Part shown: piece after piece, positions 41,910 to 50,798 of the stretch
Layout: each line of letters starts with the position of its first letter
Numbering within the stretch: position 1 is the stretch's first letter
Origin: Qingrenia yutianensis
GTDB taxonomy: Bacteria > Bacillota > Clostridia > UMGS1810
Assembly (NCBI RefSeq): GCF_014385105.1
Contig: NZ_JACRTE010000008.1
Location: 1 to 64,000, forward strand
Length of the DNA stretch: 64,000 bases
Reading direction: 5' to 3'
Translations under genes and position numbers: made by a program
Notes under the pieces: generated by a model
Seen by the model: only the letters and a program-made list of their open reading frames with translations
Databases searched by the model: none
What the model was told of the DNA's origin: nothing

Positions 41910-42975
41910 GAAAAACAATTTGCTGACTAACCTTTTCAAAAGTTATATTATACAATGTGTGATTTGGACAGTAATTATTGTTGTTGTTGCTACTATTTTA
42001 GGATCAGTTTTGCAAAAAGTTCTTGATAAATATGTTCCAAACTATTATCTTGTGTACAGATCGCTTTATCTTGGCATGGCAGCTATCGTTGTATTGGTAA
42101 TTTGTATTATAAATATTACTTATAAACTTCTGAAAAAAGTTGTTGCTTATGTGGATGAGCTGCAGCATGCCATGAGTCAGATATTTGACAAAGATATAAA
42201 TTATGTCGAATTATCACCGGAGCTTGGTGACATAGCAATAAAATTGAATCATTTAAAGCAAGAATCGGAAGATAACGCAAGACTTGCAAAAGAAAATGAA
42301 CAAAGAAAAAACGATTTGATAATGTACTTAGCGCACGATTTAAAGACGCCTCTATCATCTGTTATTGGTTATCTTACCTTATTACGTGATGAAACACAAA
42401 TATCAAAAGAATTGCAAACAAAATATCTTTCAATTGCCTTAGACAAAGCGGAACGACTTGAAGATTTAATCAATGAATTTTTTGAAATTACAAGATTTAA
42501 TCTGTCAAATATTACATTACAATATAGTAAAATAAATCTTACACGACTACTGGAGCAGCTTGTATATGAGTTTAAGCCATTGCTAAAAGAAAAAAATTTG
42601 ACTTGTAATCTCAAAATTAAAGAGGATATAACACTACAATGTGATGCAAATAAAATTCAGCGTGTATTTGATAATCTTTTGCGCAACGCTGTAATATATA
42701 GTTTCAATGATACAGAAATTCTGATTAATGTTGAAGTTCAAGAAAAGGATGCTATGATCATTTTCCAAAATCATGGAAACACCATTCCGGAAGAAAAGCT
42801 GGAACGAATATTCGAACAGTTTTATAGGCTTGATGGTGCGAGAAGTACCAGTAGCGGCGGCGCTGGTCTGGGGCTTGCCATAGCAAAACAAATTATAGAA
42901 CTTCATAAAGGAACTATTCTTGCAGAAAGCGAAGATGAAAAAATTATATTTACAGTTACACTCCCTCTTTCGTAG
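41896..42975 (+). CDS. VanS-like sensor histidine kinase
   Basis: A 359-residue kinase with two membrane segments (residues ~18-40 and ~60-82) enclosing a very short extracellular loop of about 20 residues. A HAMP-like region is followed by the H-box LAHDLKTPLSSVIGYLTLL, the N-box VFDNLLRNAVIYS and the G-boxes GAGLGLAIAKQI. The short loop suggests intramembrane sensing, as in kinases that respond to cell-wall antibiotics. ATG 41896 is preferred because of the preceding G-rich site. It should phosphorylate the VanR-like protein. Confidence 0.9.
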   Translation: MKLNKKNNLLTNLFKSYIIQCVIWTVIIVVVATILGSVLQKVLDKYVPNYYLVYRSLYLGMAAIVVLVICIINITYKLLKKVVAYVDELQHAMSQIFDKDINYVELSPELGDIAIKLNHLKQESEDNARLAKENEQRKNDLIMYLAHDLKTPLSSVIGYLTLLRDETQISKELQTKYLSIALDKAERLEDLINEFFEITRFNLSNITLQYSKINLTRLLEQLVYEFKPLLKEKNLTCNLKIKEDITLQCDANKIQRVFDNLLRNAVIYSFNDTEILINVEVQEKDAMIIFQNHGNTIPEEKLERIFEQFYRLDGARSTSSGGAGLGLAIAKQIIELHKGTILAESEDEKIIFTVTLPLS

Positions 42976-43032
42976 GAAAATCGTAAGAATTTCTATAGTA
43001 AAAAAGAGAGTTTTCTTGTGGGCAATTTTATA

Positions 43033-43085
43033 AATAAAGGCTTTTAATCTGATATAATTACTATATTAGATCAAAAGCCTTTATT
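43033..43085. promoter_or_regulatory. 53-base near-perfect palindrome with an internal -10-like box
   Basis: AATAAAGGCTTTT (43033-43045) and AAAAGCCTTTATT (43073-43085) are perfect 13-base arms; pairing continues inward (ATCT with AGAT, ATATA with TATAT). TATAAT at 43053-43058 sits in the centre. It lies between the sensor kinase stop and the efflux adaptor gene. It could be a terminator, a response-regulator site over a second promoter, or both. Confidence 0.6.
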
Positions 43086-43122
43086 GCTTTTTCTCAAAGA
43101 ATATATAACAAGGGGGTATATG

Positions 43123-43986
43123 ATGCAAAAAAGCAAAAAAAGAATTGCAATGTTGCTAATATTATGTACGGCAATTATTCTGTCTGCATGTTCCGTCAAT
43201 GAACAAACAGAACAAAATGTTGATTCAGTTAATACTAAACAACTTGACGATACAGTAACAGTTAACCGAGGGACTCTTACACCAACACTATCATCTCAAA
43301 CTATGATTGTTAAATCTTCGGATTTTGTTGTATCTTCTTCTGAACATGGCGTTTTTGAAGCACATGTCACAAGCAGAGATAAAATTGCTGCTGGAGACAT
43401 AATTGGAAAAGTTTCCGAAACAGAAATCAGATCCCCTGTTGACGGAACAATTATATCTGTCATTTCATCTGATGAAACTGTTCCCAATAATTATCCGATA
43501 GCAACTGTAAGATATACAGGATTTGCTTTAAATATTGAAGCAGAAAATTTTTTAAACACTTTACCGGAAAATGCCGAATTAAAAGCAAAATTTCAAGTTT
43601 TTGACGGTGTTGGTCCCACAGATGCAGTCGCTGTTGTAGCACCGGTATCAGAAAATAATGAAAATATATCAACGACCTCTCCCGTACAGCAAAACATTGT
43701 ATTGCAATGTTTGATTGGCAGAGATGTTGATGTAAAGCCGGGACAAGGTGCTACGGTTGTTTTGACCGCAGAAACAGAAAAAGACGTGCTGTTGTTACCA
43801 CTTTCTGTGATTGCAGGCAGACAAGGCAAAGGATCAGTAACAGTTATAAAAAACGGGGAGCGTGTTCAAACAGATGTAATGTTAGGTGCAACAGACGGAG
43901 CATATATAGAGATATTATCCGGCGTAGAAGAAGGAGATGTGGTCTCGTCTATTCCCCCAAATCTTGACCCAAGGAGTAATTCATAA
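43123..43986 (+). CDS. HlyD/MacA-like efflux adaptor lipoprotein
   Basis: A 287-residue lipoprotein: signal peptide with lipobox LSAC, a biotinyl-lipoyl-like region (VFEAHVTSRDKIAAGDIIGK, then EIRSPVDGTIISVIS) and a beta-barrel and membrane-proximal region (DVKPGQGATVVLTAETEKDV, then LPLSVIAGRQGKGSVTVIKN). This is the adaptor of MacA-like ABC systems. I use ATG 43123, six bases after AGGGGG; 43120 is also possible. It lacks the long coiled-coil hairpin of Gram-negative MacA, as expected in a Gram-positive. It should couple with the ABC ATPase and permease downstream. Confidence 0.85.
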   Translation: MQKSKKRIAMLLILCTAIILSACSVNEQTEQNVDSVNTKQLDDTVTVNRGTLTPTLSSQTMIVKSSDFVVSSSEHGVFEAHVTSRDKIAAGDIIGKVSETEIRSPVDGTIISVISSDETVPNNYPIATVRYTGFALNIEAENFLNTLPENAELKAKFQVFDGVGPTDAVAVVAPVSENNENISTTSPVQQNIVLQCLIGRDVDVKPGQGATVVLTAETEKDVLLLPLSVIAGRQGKGSVTVIKNGERVQTDVMLGATDGAYIEILSGVEEGDVVSSIPPNLDPRSNS

Positions 43987-43987
43987 T

Positions 43988-44701
43988 ATGGGAAAAATCA
44001 TTAATGAAAATATAATTCAAATAAAAGATTTGTCAGCTACGGTTAAATTAAATAACGGCGATACTTTAGTAACAGTGAATAATGCTAATATGGAATTGAA
44101 AAGAGGTTATAGTTATGCTGTTACTGGTAAATCCGGTTCTGGAAAAACGAGCTTAATATCTATTATAGGATTGCTGAACCGTTCTTATAAGGGAGAGTAT
44201 TGTTACAATGGGACTTCTGTTTCCTCGCTCACAGATCGCCAGTTATCTATGTTGCGTGCTAATAATATTGGATTTGTTTTTCAAAATTATTCTTTAATCA
44301 AGCATTTAAGAGTTTGGGAAAACATTGAGCTGCCATTACTTTATGCAAAAAAATTTTTAGATAAGAGGCAACGAAAAGAAATGATACAAAGTCTCTTGAA
44401 AAGTGTTGGGTTGGAAGAAAAAGAAAATGACTATCCCTCTAAATTATCTGGTGGCGAACAGCAGAGAGTTGCTATTGCTCGTGCACTGGCAACATCACCG
44501 GAAGTAATTTTATGCGATGAGCCCACAGGTGCATTAGATAAAAAAACCGGTCAGCAAATTATAGAACTCTTATTTCAGCTTGTGCATGAACGTGACATAA
44601 TGCTTCTATTTGTAACACATGATTCTGATGTTGCAAATATTTGTAATATTATATATGAGATGGACGAAGGGAGGATTCAATGTGTTAAATATGATCCTTA
44701 A
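43988..44701 (+). CDS. MacB/LolD-type ABC transporter ATPase
   Basis: A 237-residue ATPase: Walker A GKSGSGKTSLI, Q-loop FVFQNYSLIKH, signature LSGGEQQRVAIARAL, Walker B VILCDEPTGALD and switch histidine FVTHDSDVA. It begins right after the adaptor stop, and its end overlaps the permease start by 20 bases. This is the FtsE/LolD/MacB branch, whose members drive mechanotransmission rather than classical transport. It likely removes or resists peptide or cell-wall antibiotics. Confidence 0.92.
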   Translation: MGKIINENIIQIKDLSATVKLNNGDTLVTVNNANMELKRGYSYAVTGKSGSGKTSLISIIGLLNRSYKGEYCYNGTSVSSLTDRQLSMLRANNIGFVFQNYSLIKHLRVWENIELPLLYAKKFLDKRQRKEMIQSLLKSVGLEEKENDYPSKLSGGEQQRVAIARALATSPEVILCDEPTGALDKKTGQQIIELLFQLVHERDIMLLFVTHDSDVANICNIIYEMDEGRIQCVKYDP

Positions 44702-45878
44702 AGACCTTCGTATCTCTCCTCTAAGAAATATCTTAACAGGTATATCGATGTTTGTAGGAATTATTGCAATGATTAGTTCTGTCTTGGTGGGAACGCTTGG
44801 TAAAGAATATTTGATTTCTGTCAATGCACAGATGTATGGATGGAGTCCTACATATTCTTTTTCAATTACAGGATCAGATTTTCAAGATACCATTAAAATG
44901 GAGAATTTTTTTCGAGAAATTTACAATACTGATCATTTTGTGGCTGTTACCTTTTCCATGCTGGAAGAGATAACAGTTGCTCCAGTAGCGTCTGTCTCTT
45001 CTCTACAAGACATAAGTGACACTGTTTACAAAAAGACTGTACCCGTAGATGTTGTTTTTACTACAAGCACATATAACAAAATCTATAATTTGCCTATGTC
45101 ATCAGGGGATTGGTTTGATTCTTCGGAAATAAATAAAACTCTGTGCATGGTAGTAAATAAAGCAGCACAGAATTATTTTGATACTTCATATGCTGTTGGA
45201 AATGTAGAAAGTAGTCTTTCATTAACACCATTTAATGTGGTAGGTACTGTGAATGACGGGACAGATATACCAACTGTATATCTTGACGCCCATTCAATAG
45301 AACTACTTGTTCCGAATATGTGGAAAGTAAAAAATGCAACTGTTCATTGGCATTCAGAAGCGGGAATTACCATGAGACAGATGTATTCGTCATTACATGA
45401 CATTTTAGAAGATACAATAGGAGGAAATTTGGATATCATAGGGAAAAGTGATATTGGAGATACTTATAATTCCGTACTTTCTGTACTTCAATTAGGACTT
45501 TTGGTAACATCATTTTTATTGTTATTTGTTTCTGTATTAGGACAAATTAACATAGGGTTATCATCCTTGGAACAACGTACTCACGAATTACTAATTAGAC
45601 GGGCGATTGGCGCTTCTCGTGCGAATATTGTTACTTTAGTGTTAGGCGCACAATTAACTATATCAGTGTTTGTTTGTATTGTTTCAATCCTGATATCCTT
45701 TTTCTTGGTTCAAGGCATGGGGTTATTTCTGCCTGTGGATTCTCCCGTAGCGGCACTGGAATATCCTATTCTTTCGGCAGTGGTAGCTGTTATAACATCC
45801 GTTGTTGTAGCGTTGCTTGGAGGACTATTGCCAGCGTTAAAAGCTGCAAAGCTTGAACCTGCATTGGCGCTTAGATAA
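44682..45878 (+). CDS. MacB-type FtsX-like permease
   Basis: A 398-residue permease starting GTG 44682 after GGGAGG. It has one membrane segment at residues ~15-40, a large extracellular MacB-PCD-like domain (~45-265), and three membrane segments in the C-terminal FtsX domain (~275-300, 325-350, 365-390). It contains LEQRTHELLIRRAIGASRAN, the usual coupling-helix sequence, and ends PALKAAKLEPALALR. It forms the transporter with the ATPase and the HlyD-like adaptor. Confidence 0.9.
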   Translation: MLNMILKDLRISPLRNILTGISMFVGIIAMISSVLVGTLGKEYLISVNAQMYGWSPTYSFSITGSDFQDTIKMENFFREIYNTDHFVAVTFSMLEEITVAPVASVSSLQDISDTVYKKTVPVDVVFTTSTYNKIYNLPMSSGDWFDSSEINKTLCMVVNKAAQNYFDTSYAVGNVESSLSLTPFNVVGTVNDGTDIPTVYLDAHSIELLVPNMWKVKNATVHWHSEAGITMRQMYSSLHDILEDTIGGNLDIIGKSDIGDTYNSVLSVLQLGLLVTSFLLLFVSVLGQINIGLSSLEQRTHELLIRRAIGASRANIVTLVLGAQLTISVFVCIVSILISFFLVQGMGLFLPVDSPVAALEYPILSAVVAVITSVVVALLGGLLPALKAAKLEPALALR

Positions 45879-45907
45879 AATAAATTTTATAAAATTGGAG
45901 GAAAAAC

Positions 45908-46399
45908 ATGAAAATATTATCTATGAAAACAACGATTTTTTTAGGAGCAATGCTTTCTTTATTGGTATGTCTGATGTTTACAGGTTGTTCAAATTCTGAA
46001 ACAAATTCTACTTCAAGAGGACTCACGGATTTTGCACACATTGAAGAAGAATATCTTGCAACCATTGACAGTTTGAATTGGCCTGATGGCATTACACTTC
46101 CTGATAAACTGGAAGATGAAGATACAGGAGCTTCCTTTCAGGTTGGTTATGGAGAAACGAGAGCTTCTTATTTGTGGGAATATTCATGGATGAAAGAATG
46201 GCTTGATACTTATAATACAGATCCAGAGCGAGCCGAAAAAGCATTAGAAGAATTGGAAAAAGCCTTCGACATGCCATATATGGGAATAGACCGGTGTGAT
46301 GACGCAACTCGTAATTATTTGCGCGAAAATATAGATAAAGCAAAATTAGGTGACCCCTCTGGATTTACAGAAAGTATAAGAGCAAATTATGCCAATTAG
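45908..46399 (+). CDS. Small lipoprotein of the efflux operon
   Basis: A 163-residue protein with a signal peptide and lipobox FTGC (cysteine ~27), then a soluble acidic domain of about 130 residues rich in Trp, Tyr and Asp (ATIDSLNWPDGITLP, then YLWEYSWMKEWLDTYNTDPE). GGAGG precedes the ATG. I do not recognise the domain. As it sits in the VanRS-like operon between the pump and the carboxypeptidase, it may be a sensor or binding partner in the envelope. Confidence 0.75.
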   Translation: MKILSMKTTIFLGAMLSLLVCLMFTGCSNSETNSTSRGLTDFAHIEEEYLATIDSLNWPDGITLPDKLEDEDTGASFQVGYGETRASYLWEYSWMKEWLDTYNTDPERAEKALEELEKAFDMPYMGIDRCDDATRNYLRENIDKAKLGDPSGFTESIRANYAN

Positions 46400-46443
46400 A
46401 TTTACCTATTAAATCTGACTGATTACTGTCGGAGGTGCAATTT

Positions 46444-47400
46444 ATGAAAAGAAAATACAAGAGAAGGACGTCTCGTTTCGGAATATTTTTTGTTTTCCTT
46501 ACTGCTGTAACGATAGCAGGTGTATTTTTCATACCGTGGGTGATGAAGCCTGAAAATTTTAGAAACGAGAAAAATGCGATCTATTCATTTTTATATGGCG
46601 GGTTTCAGCAAGATTCATACAATGCAAAATCGTTAATATTGGTAGACCGTTCAAATAATGAAATTTTCATTTCTAAAAAGGAAAATGAGCAACAACTTCC
46701 CGCCAGCTTAGCAAAGCTATTTGTTATTGAATATGCTGCAACAATTGCGGATTTGGACAGTATTGTTCCAGTCAGCGATGAAGCAATTTCAATGACGAAC
46801 CCCGGTTCATCTGTTGCAGACATAGAGGTAAAAGATTATTTTCTACATAACTTATTTGCTGCAATGTTAGTTCCTTCAGGAAATGACGCTGCCTATGTGG
46901 TTGCTGATTATTGTGGAGGTATTCTTTCTCCACAAGCCGCAAGAGGACAAGAACGTGTCAATGTATTTATGGACAATTTAAACATCCACTTACAAGAGGA
47001 AGGATATAGTAACACTATTCTGTACGATCCCAGCGGATATGATATGGATGCCCTTACTAATGTTTTAGACCTTAATGCTGTTGTAAATCAGCTTTTGGAA
47101 TATCAATGGTTTCGGGATATTGTATCTCAAAGTTCTTATATGGCTACCTTGCCTGACGGCAGTACGCAAACATGGAAAAATACGAACACTTTTCTTGATC
47201 CTAATTCAGAATATTATAACGAGAATGTAATTGGGGTTAAAACAGGCTCTCTATCTGATGATTATCATTTAGTTATACTTTATAAAAAGTATGATAAGGA
47301 GTTTTTGATATGTAGTTTAGGTTCTCAATCAGACTCATCGAGATATGATGATGTTACTTATATTATACATACAATAGATGAATCTGACTACCTAAGATAG
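46444..47400 (+). CDS. D-alanyl-D-alanine carboxypeptidase-like protein (peptidase S11)
   Basis: A 318-residue membrane-anchored protein: N-terminal basic stretch, one membrane segment (residues ~12-32), then an S11 serine DD-peptidase domain with motif SxxK in PASLAKLF, SGN in PSGNDAAYV and KTG in VKTGSLSDD. Such enzymes trim the terminal D-Ala from stem peptides, removing the target of D-Ala-D-Ala-binding antibiotics. ATG 46444 is chosen because GGAGG lies nine bases before it. The VanRS-like regulators upstream make an antibiotic-induced role plausible. It differs from VanY-type (zinc) enzymes. Confidence 0.85.
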   Translation: MKRKYKRRTSRFGIFFVFLTAVTIAGVFFIPWVMKPENFRNEKNAIYSFLYGGFQQDSYNAKSLILVDRSNNEIFISKKENEQQLPASLAKLFVIEYAATIADLDSIVPVSDEAISMTNPGSSVADIEVKDYFLHNLFAAMLVPSGNDAAYVVADYCGGILSPQAARGQERVNVFMDNLNIHLQEEGYSNTILYDPSGYDMDALTNVLDLNAVVNQLLEYQWFRDIVSQSSYMATLPDGSTQTWKNTNTFLDPNSEYYNENVIGVKTGSLSDDYHLVILYKKYDKEFLICSLGSQSDSSRYDDVTYIIHTIDESDYLR

Positions 47401-47914
47401 ATAAAATAATATCAAAATATATCTAACAATTTGTAAATTCATAATTATCAAATATCTGCCGTACAACGGAAAAAGAAAAAAAGCCGTTGTACAGTAGATG
47501 TCATTTTGTGTGCTATTCTAATTTTGCGGCGGCTTTGAATAATCAAGGCCGCTGCCTTCATTTTTTGTTTTCGAAACCCTAATGACGACCGTATAAAGTG
47601 GCGGCTCACAGGAGGAATCGCCATGAAGCAAAGAATATCACAACAAAATATAACAAACTTTATACTGAAAAAAAACTTGTGCTTGTCAACGGAATACTTT
47701 GGTCCTGAATATGAACTGTCACATCATATAAATATATTATATAATTCTAATGCGTCTATCTATATTTTGGGGATAGGTGCATTTTTTATTTCTCAATTTG
47801 AAGTTGAAAAACGCAACAAAGAGCCATCTCCCGAACGGGTACGGAGCGAAAGGGGCAGAGGGGACAAACCTTTAACTCCTGTCCTCTACTCCACGCGGGA
47901 AGGAGGTGAACTCT
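47401..47914 (+). promoter_or_regulatory. Leader region before the sigma-like gene
   Basis: Apart from the doubtful frame at 47623, this stretch holds a hairpin after the carboxypeptidase (CCGTTGTAC near 47459 and its partial complement near 47490). It also holds AGAGGGGACA (about 47856-47865) paired with TGTCCTCT (about 47879-47886), ahead of GGAGG and the sigma-like start. The second hairpin looks like an attenuator or leader structure. Confidence 0.35.
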
Positions 47915-48066
47915 ATGGGGCTATCTTCTTCCGACAAGGAAAGAATACAACATCAGTACGACGCATTGGCAAAGAAAACGTTGGTAGGCGAAGCAAAAAG
48001 CTACCGCCGCACCCTTGCGAAACGCGCAGCACGCGAAGTAACTTTTTCGGATTTGAGCGAAAGTGA
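47623..48066 (+). CDS. Doubtful small protein before the sigma-like gene
   Basis: An ATG at 47623 follows CAGGAGG at good spacing and opens a frame whose first ~65 residues do not overlap any other gene. The remainder overlaps the sigma-like gene in another frame and looks like shadow sequence (Arg/Ser/Gly-rich). The real product, if any, may be shorter or the frame may be disturbed. I do not recognise it. Confidence 0.25.
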   Translation: MKQRISQQNITNFILKKNLCLSTEYFGPEYELSHHINILYNSNASIYILGIGAFFISQFEVEKRNKEPSPERVRSERGRGDKPLTPVLYSTREGGELYGAIFFRQGKNTTSVRRIGKENVGRRSKKLPPHPCETRSTRSNFFGFERK

Positions 48067-48352
48067 ACTTGCGCAGCTTTTTACAACGGACGAATATGAA
48101 AGTGATTATTTCCGTTTTCAAGTGTCCGGCTTTGATGTACTCGTCAAAAATGAACTGCTTGCCGAAGCCCTTAACGCTTTGCCCGAAAGGAAACGCGATA
48201 TTGTTCTCTTGTCCTACTTCTTGGATATGAGCGACGCAGAAATTGGCGAACTGCTGAGTGTTGTACGCACGACGGTTTTCCGGCACAGGAAATTCGCTCT
48301 TGCGAAAATCAAACAGTATTTGGAGGGAAAAGCAGATGATGAACACCGTTAG
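47915..48352 (+). CDS. Sigma-70-like regulator of the ICE
   Basis: A 145-residue protein. The N-terminal half is a basic helical region (KSYRRTLAKRAAREVTFSDL); the C-terminal half is a region-4-like HTH (LNALPERKRDIVLLSYFLDM, then AEIGELLSVVRTTVFRHRKF). ATG 47915 follows GGAGGTG by eight bases. It occupies the same place as the sigma-like orf of Tn916, upstream of xis and int, and probably activates recombination genes. Confidence 0.8.
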   Translation: MGLSSSDKERIQHQYDALAKKTLVGEAKSYRRTLAKRAAREVTFSDLSESELAQLFTTDEYESDYFRFQVSGFDVLVKNELLAEALNALPERKRDIVLLSYFLDMSDAEIGELLSVVRTTVFRHRKFALAKIKQYLEGKADDEHR

Positions 48353-48578
48353 GAAATCTAAAAATCTTTTGCCGTTCCCTGTCATTTCGGCTGCGGCAAA
48401 TGGCGATACCGAAGCAATGTGCGCTATTCTCAAACATTATGAGGGTTACATAGCAAAACTTTGCACTCGTACGATGAAAGACGATGCGGGCAATACCCAT
48501 TTCTATGTAGATGAAGAAATGAGAAACAGGTTGCAAGTGCGTTTGATTACTCGTACACTTGCTTTTCGTGTAAGCTAA
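48336..48578 (+). CDS. Small HTH conjugative-element protein
   Basis: An 80-residue protein containing LLPFPVISAAANGDTEAMCA, then ILKHYEGYIAKLCTR, the same family as the small HTH protein of IME-2 (10315-10512). ATG 48336 is eight bases after GGAGGG and overlaps the sigma-like gene. This is the Tn916 orf8-type position. Confidence 0.75.
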   Translation: MMNTVRKSKNLLPFPVISAAANGDTEAMCAILKHYEGYIAKLCTRTMKDDAGNTHFYVDEEMRNRLQVRLITRTLAFRVS

Positions 48579-49075
48579 GTAAGTTTAGTTCATGCGGAAG
48601 TGCGTTCCCCTTTCCGCACTTTCCGCTATGGACAACAATTTATCATTCCGTAAAAGCACATTTTAAGAAATGTGTTTTTACAGGCTGATAACAGCTTTTA
48701 CTGATCTTTGACAAAGAAAGCGACTCGACCGCAGTATAGGCAGTCTTTCAACATTCAGTCATAGCAGAGCTTATACAGTAATGCGCGATAATGGCACAGG
48801 CTTAGATTTTGGGCTTCATTTTCCTTTATGCCGGAGCGAGAAACATTTTTACCGTAAACGCAAAATAAAAGGCAATTTTGCATTGCGACGACGCTATGAT
48901 GAAATAATGATACTCCCGTCTTGAACGCGTCACTGCATTGGGCGGTTGCGTAAGACCTACGCAGAGGGTGAAAGTCCCGTGAGCCGTGCCATCGGCTGTC
49001 AGACTGTCGTTAAACAAAATGAAATTGCAAACTACGATTAAATAATAAATTGAGTTTTCAAGGAAGGTGAAATAT
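48579..49075. other. Gene-free stretch before xis, with a group II intron-like fragment
   Basis: No frame here looks like a gene. Around 48935-49010 the sequence TAAGACCTACGCAGAGGGTG, then AAAGTCCCGTGAGCCG, resembles the domain I start of bacterial group II introns, but no reverse transcriptase or domain V follows. It could be a relic or a structured RNA. The remainder shows short inverted repeats near 48655-48690 (ACATTTTAAGAAATGTG). Confidence 0.35.
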
Positions 49076-49282
49076 GTGGAAACTACTATTGATGTACCCG
49101 TATGGGAAAAATACACTTTGACGATTGAGGAAGCCTCAAAATATTTTCGTATCGGCGAAAACAAACTGCGAAAACTTGCGGAAGAAAATCTAAATTCGGG
49201 CTGGGTTATTATGAACGGCAACCGTATTCAGATAAAACGCAAAAAATTTGAAAAGATAATTGACGATGTTGACATAATTTAA
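49076..49282 (+). CDS. xis: Tn916-type excisionase
   Basis: A 68-residue protein: METTIDVPVWEKYTLTIEEA, then SKYFRIGENKLRKLAEENL and VIMNGNRIQIKRKKFEKIID, closely matching Tn916 Xis in length and order. The GTG at 49076 lies about eight bases after AAGGAAGG; GTG 49067 is inside that site. It should bind the element ends and direct the integrase toward excision. The integrase gene follows 90 bases later. Confidence 0.92.
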   Translation: METTIDVPVWEKYTLTIEEASKYFRIGENKLRKLAEENLNSGWVIMNGNRIQIKRKKFEKIIDDVDII

Positions 49283-49372
49283 CGAAGAGCCTTGATTTTT
49301 CGCTTAAAGCGCGGTAGAATATTTATAAGTTATATCAAAGGCTCTTTCCGTTGCGGAAAGGAGCGTTGCAAA

Positions 49373-50626
49373 ATGTCGGAAAAAAGACGCGATAATAAAA
49401 ATCGTATTTTGCAAACGGGCGAGAGCCAAAGACAAGACGGCAGATATGCTTATAAATATGTTGACAGAAACGGGAAATCAAAATTTGTCTATTCGTGGAG
49501 GCTTGTGCCGACAGACAAAACGCCGAACGGGAAGCGCGAGGATTTATCGCTTCGTGAAAAGGAAAAAGAAATACAAAGAGACCTTGACGACGGGATAAAC
49601 CCTGACGGCAAAAAGATGACGGTATGCGAGCTTTACGAAATGCACACCAAACACAACGGCAATGTTAAACCAAACACCGTTGCGGGGCGCAATCATCTTA
49701 TGAAAATCATCTCCGAGGACAGGCTGGGCAGCTGTGCTATTGAAAATGTCAAACCGGCAGATGCAAAAGAATGGGTTTTGAGAATGAAAGAAAACGGTTT
49801 TGCTTTTAAGACGATTAAAAACTATAAGCGTTCGTTAAGCGCGGCTTTTCATACGGCGGTGATTAACGATTTCATACGAAAAAATCCGTTTGAATTTGAA
49901 ATTGCCGACGTTATCGAAGATGACACGCAGCCCAAAGAAGCGCTTTCTTACGAGCAGGAGCGACAGTTTTTCGACTTCATAAGAAATGACAAAACATTCG
50001 GCAAGCATTATTATGATTTAGTCATTTTACTCGGTACGGGACTTCGTATTTCGGAGCTGTGCGGATTGACTTATGAAGATGTGGATATGGAACGCCGCAT
50101 AATAAATGTTAATCATCAGATACTTTACGATGCAGATAACGGATATTATGTTTCGGAGCCTAAAACAAAAAACGGAGACAGACAGATTCCTATGTCGGAA
50201 ACGGTATATGACGCATTTTCGAGAGTGATTGAAAATCGCAGACCTTCAAGCTATGAAATTGAGTACAAAGGAAAAATATTGACAAATTTCATATTTTGCA
50301 AGCAGAACGGCGAGCCGCTTACCTCCTGCTGCTATGGAACGGTGTTTAAGCGTTCAAGACAAAGATTTAAGAAATATTCAGATGTAGGACTGCCAAAAGC
50401 TATGTCGGCTCATACGCTGCGGCATACATTCTGTACCAAAATGGCAAACGCCGGAATGAATCCCAAATCGCTTCAATATCTTATGGGACACGCAAATATC
50501 ACTATGACGCTGAACTATTACGCTCACGCTACATACGAGTCCACAAAAGATGAATTTGACAGGATAACGGGTACGAAGCCGATAACGAATTTGCCAAAAC
50601 GGGCGGTGAAATACATTTCCGCATAA
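49373..50626 (+). CDS. int: Tn916-family tyrosine integrase
   Basis: A 417-residue integrase starting MSEKRRDNKNRILQTGESQ like Tn916 Int. An arm-binding N-terminal domain (to ~75) is followed by a core-binding domain. The catalytic domain has R in LLGTGLRISELCGL, H-x-x-R in SAHTLRHTFCT, and the nucleophile tyrosine in ITMTLNYYAHATYE. GGAAAGGAG precedes ATG 49373. It should recombine the ICE ends with A/T-rich targets, in keeping with the junction at 50799-50814. Confidence 0.95.
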   Translation: MSEKRRDNKNRILQTGESQRQDGRYAYKYVDRNGKSKFVYSWRLVPTDKTPNGKREDLSLREKEKEIQRDLDDGINPDGKKMTVCELYEMHTKHNGNVKPNTVAGRNHLMKIISEDRLGSCAIENVKPADAKEWVLRMKENGFAFKTIKNYKRSLSAAFHTAVINDFIRKNPFEFEIADVIEDDTQPKEALSYEQERQFFDFIRNDKTFGKHYYDLVILLGTGLRISELCGLTYEDVDMERRIINVNHQILYDADNGYYVSEPKTKNGDRQIPMSETVYDAFSRVIENRRPSSYEIEYKGKILTNFIFCKQNGEPLTSCCYGTVFKRSRQRFKKYSDVGLPKAMSAHTLRHTFCTKMANAGMNPKSLQYLMGHANITMTLNYYAHATYESTKDEFDRITGTKPITNLPKRAVKYISA

Positions 50627-50641
50627 GTTGTAAACATAGGT

Positions 50642-50663
50642 TTTACTACTTAATTTACTACTT
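50642..50663. repeat. Direct repeats near the ICE right end (integrase arm sites)
   Basis: TTTACTACTT occurs at 50642-50651 and 50654-50663, a 12-base period. A second pair of imperfect direct repeats, CATTTAAGAAATTATAA and CATTTAAGAAGTTATAA, lies near 50689 and 50758. Both sit inside the right end, where Tn916-type integrases bind arm repeats. Confidence 0.5.
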
Positions 50664-50798
50664 TTGAAAGCGAAAACATAAAAACATTTAAGAAATTATA
50701 AGAATATCGGCTAAAAACCAAAATGCCGCAAAGCCTTGTAAAATAAAGACTTAACGGCATTTAAGAAGTTATAAAAGGATATTGAAAAAATTAAACTA

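Noticed and set aside
41036..47400. Complete vancomycin resistance (van) cluster
   Set aside because: The regulators resemble VanR/VanS, but there is no VanH dehydrogenase, D-Ala-D-Lac/Ser ligase or VanX; the carboxypeptidase is an S11 serine type, not VanY.
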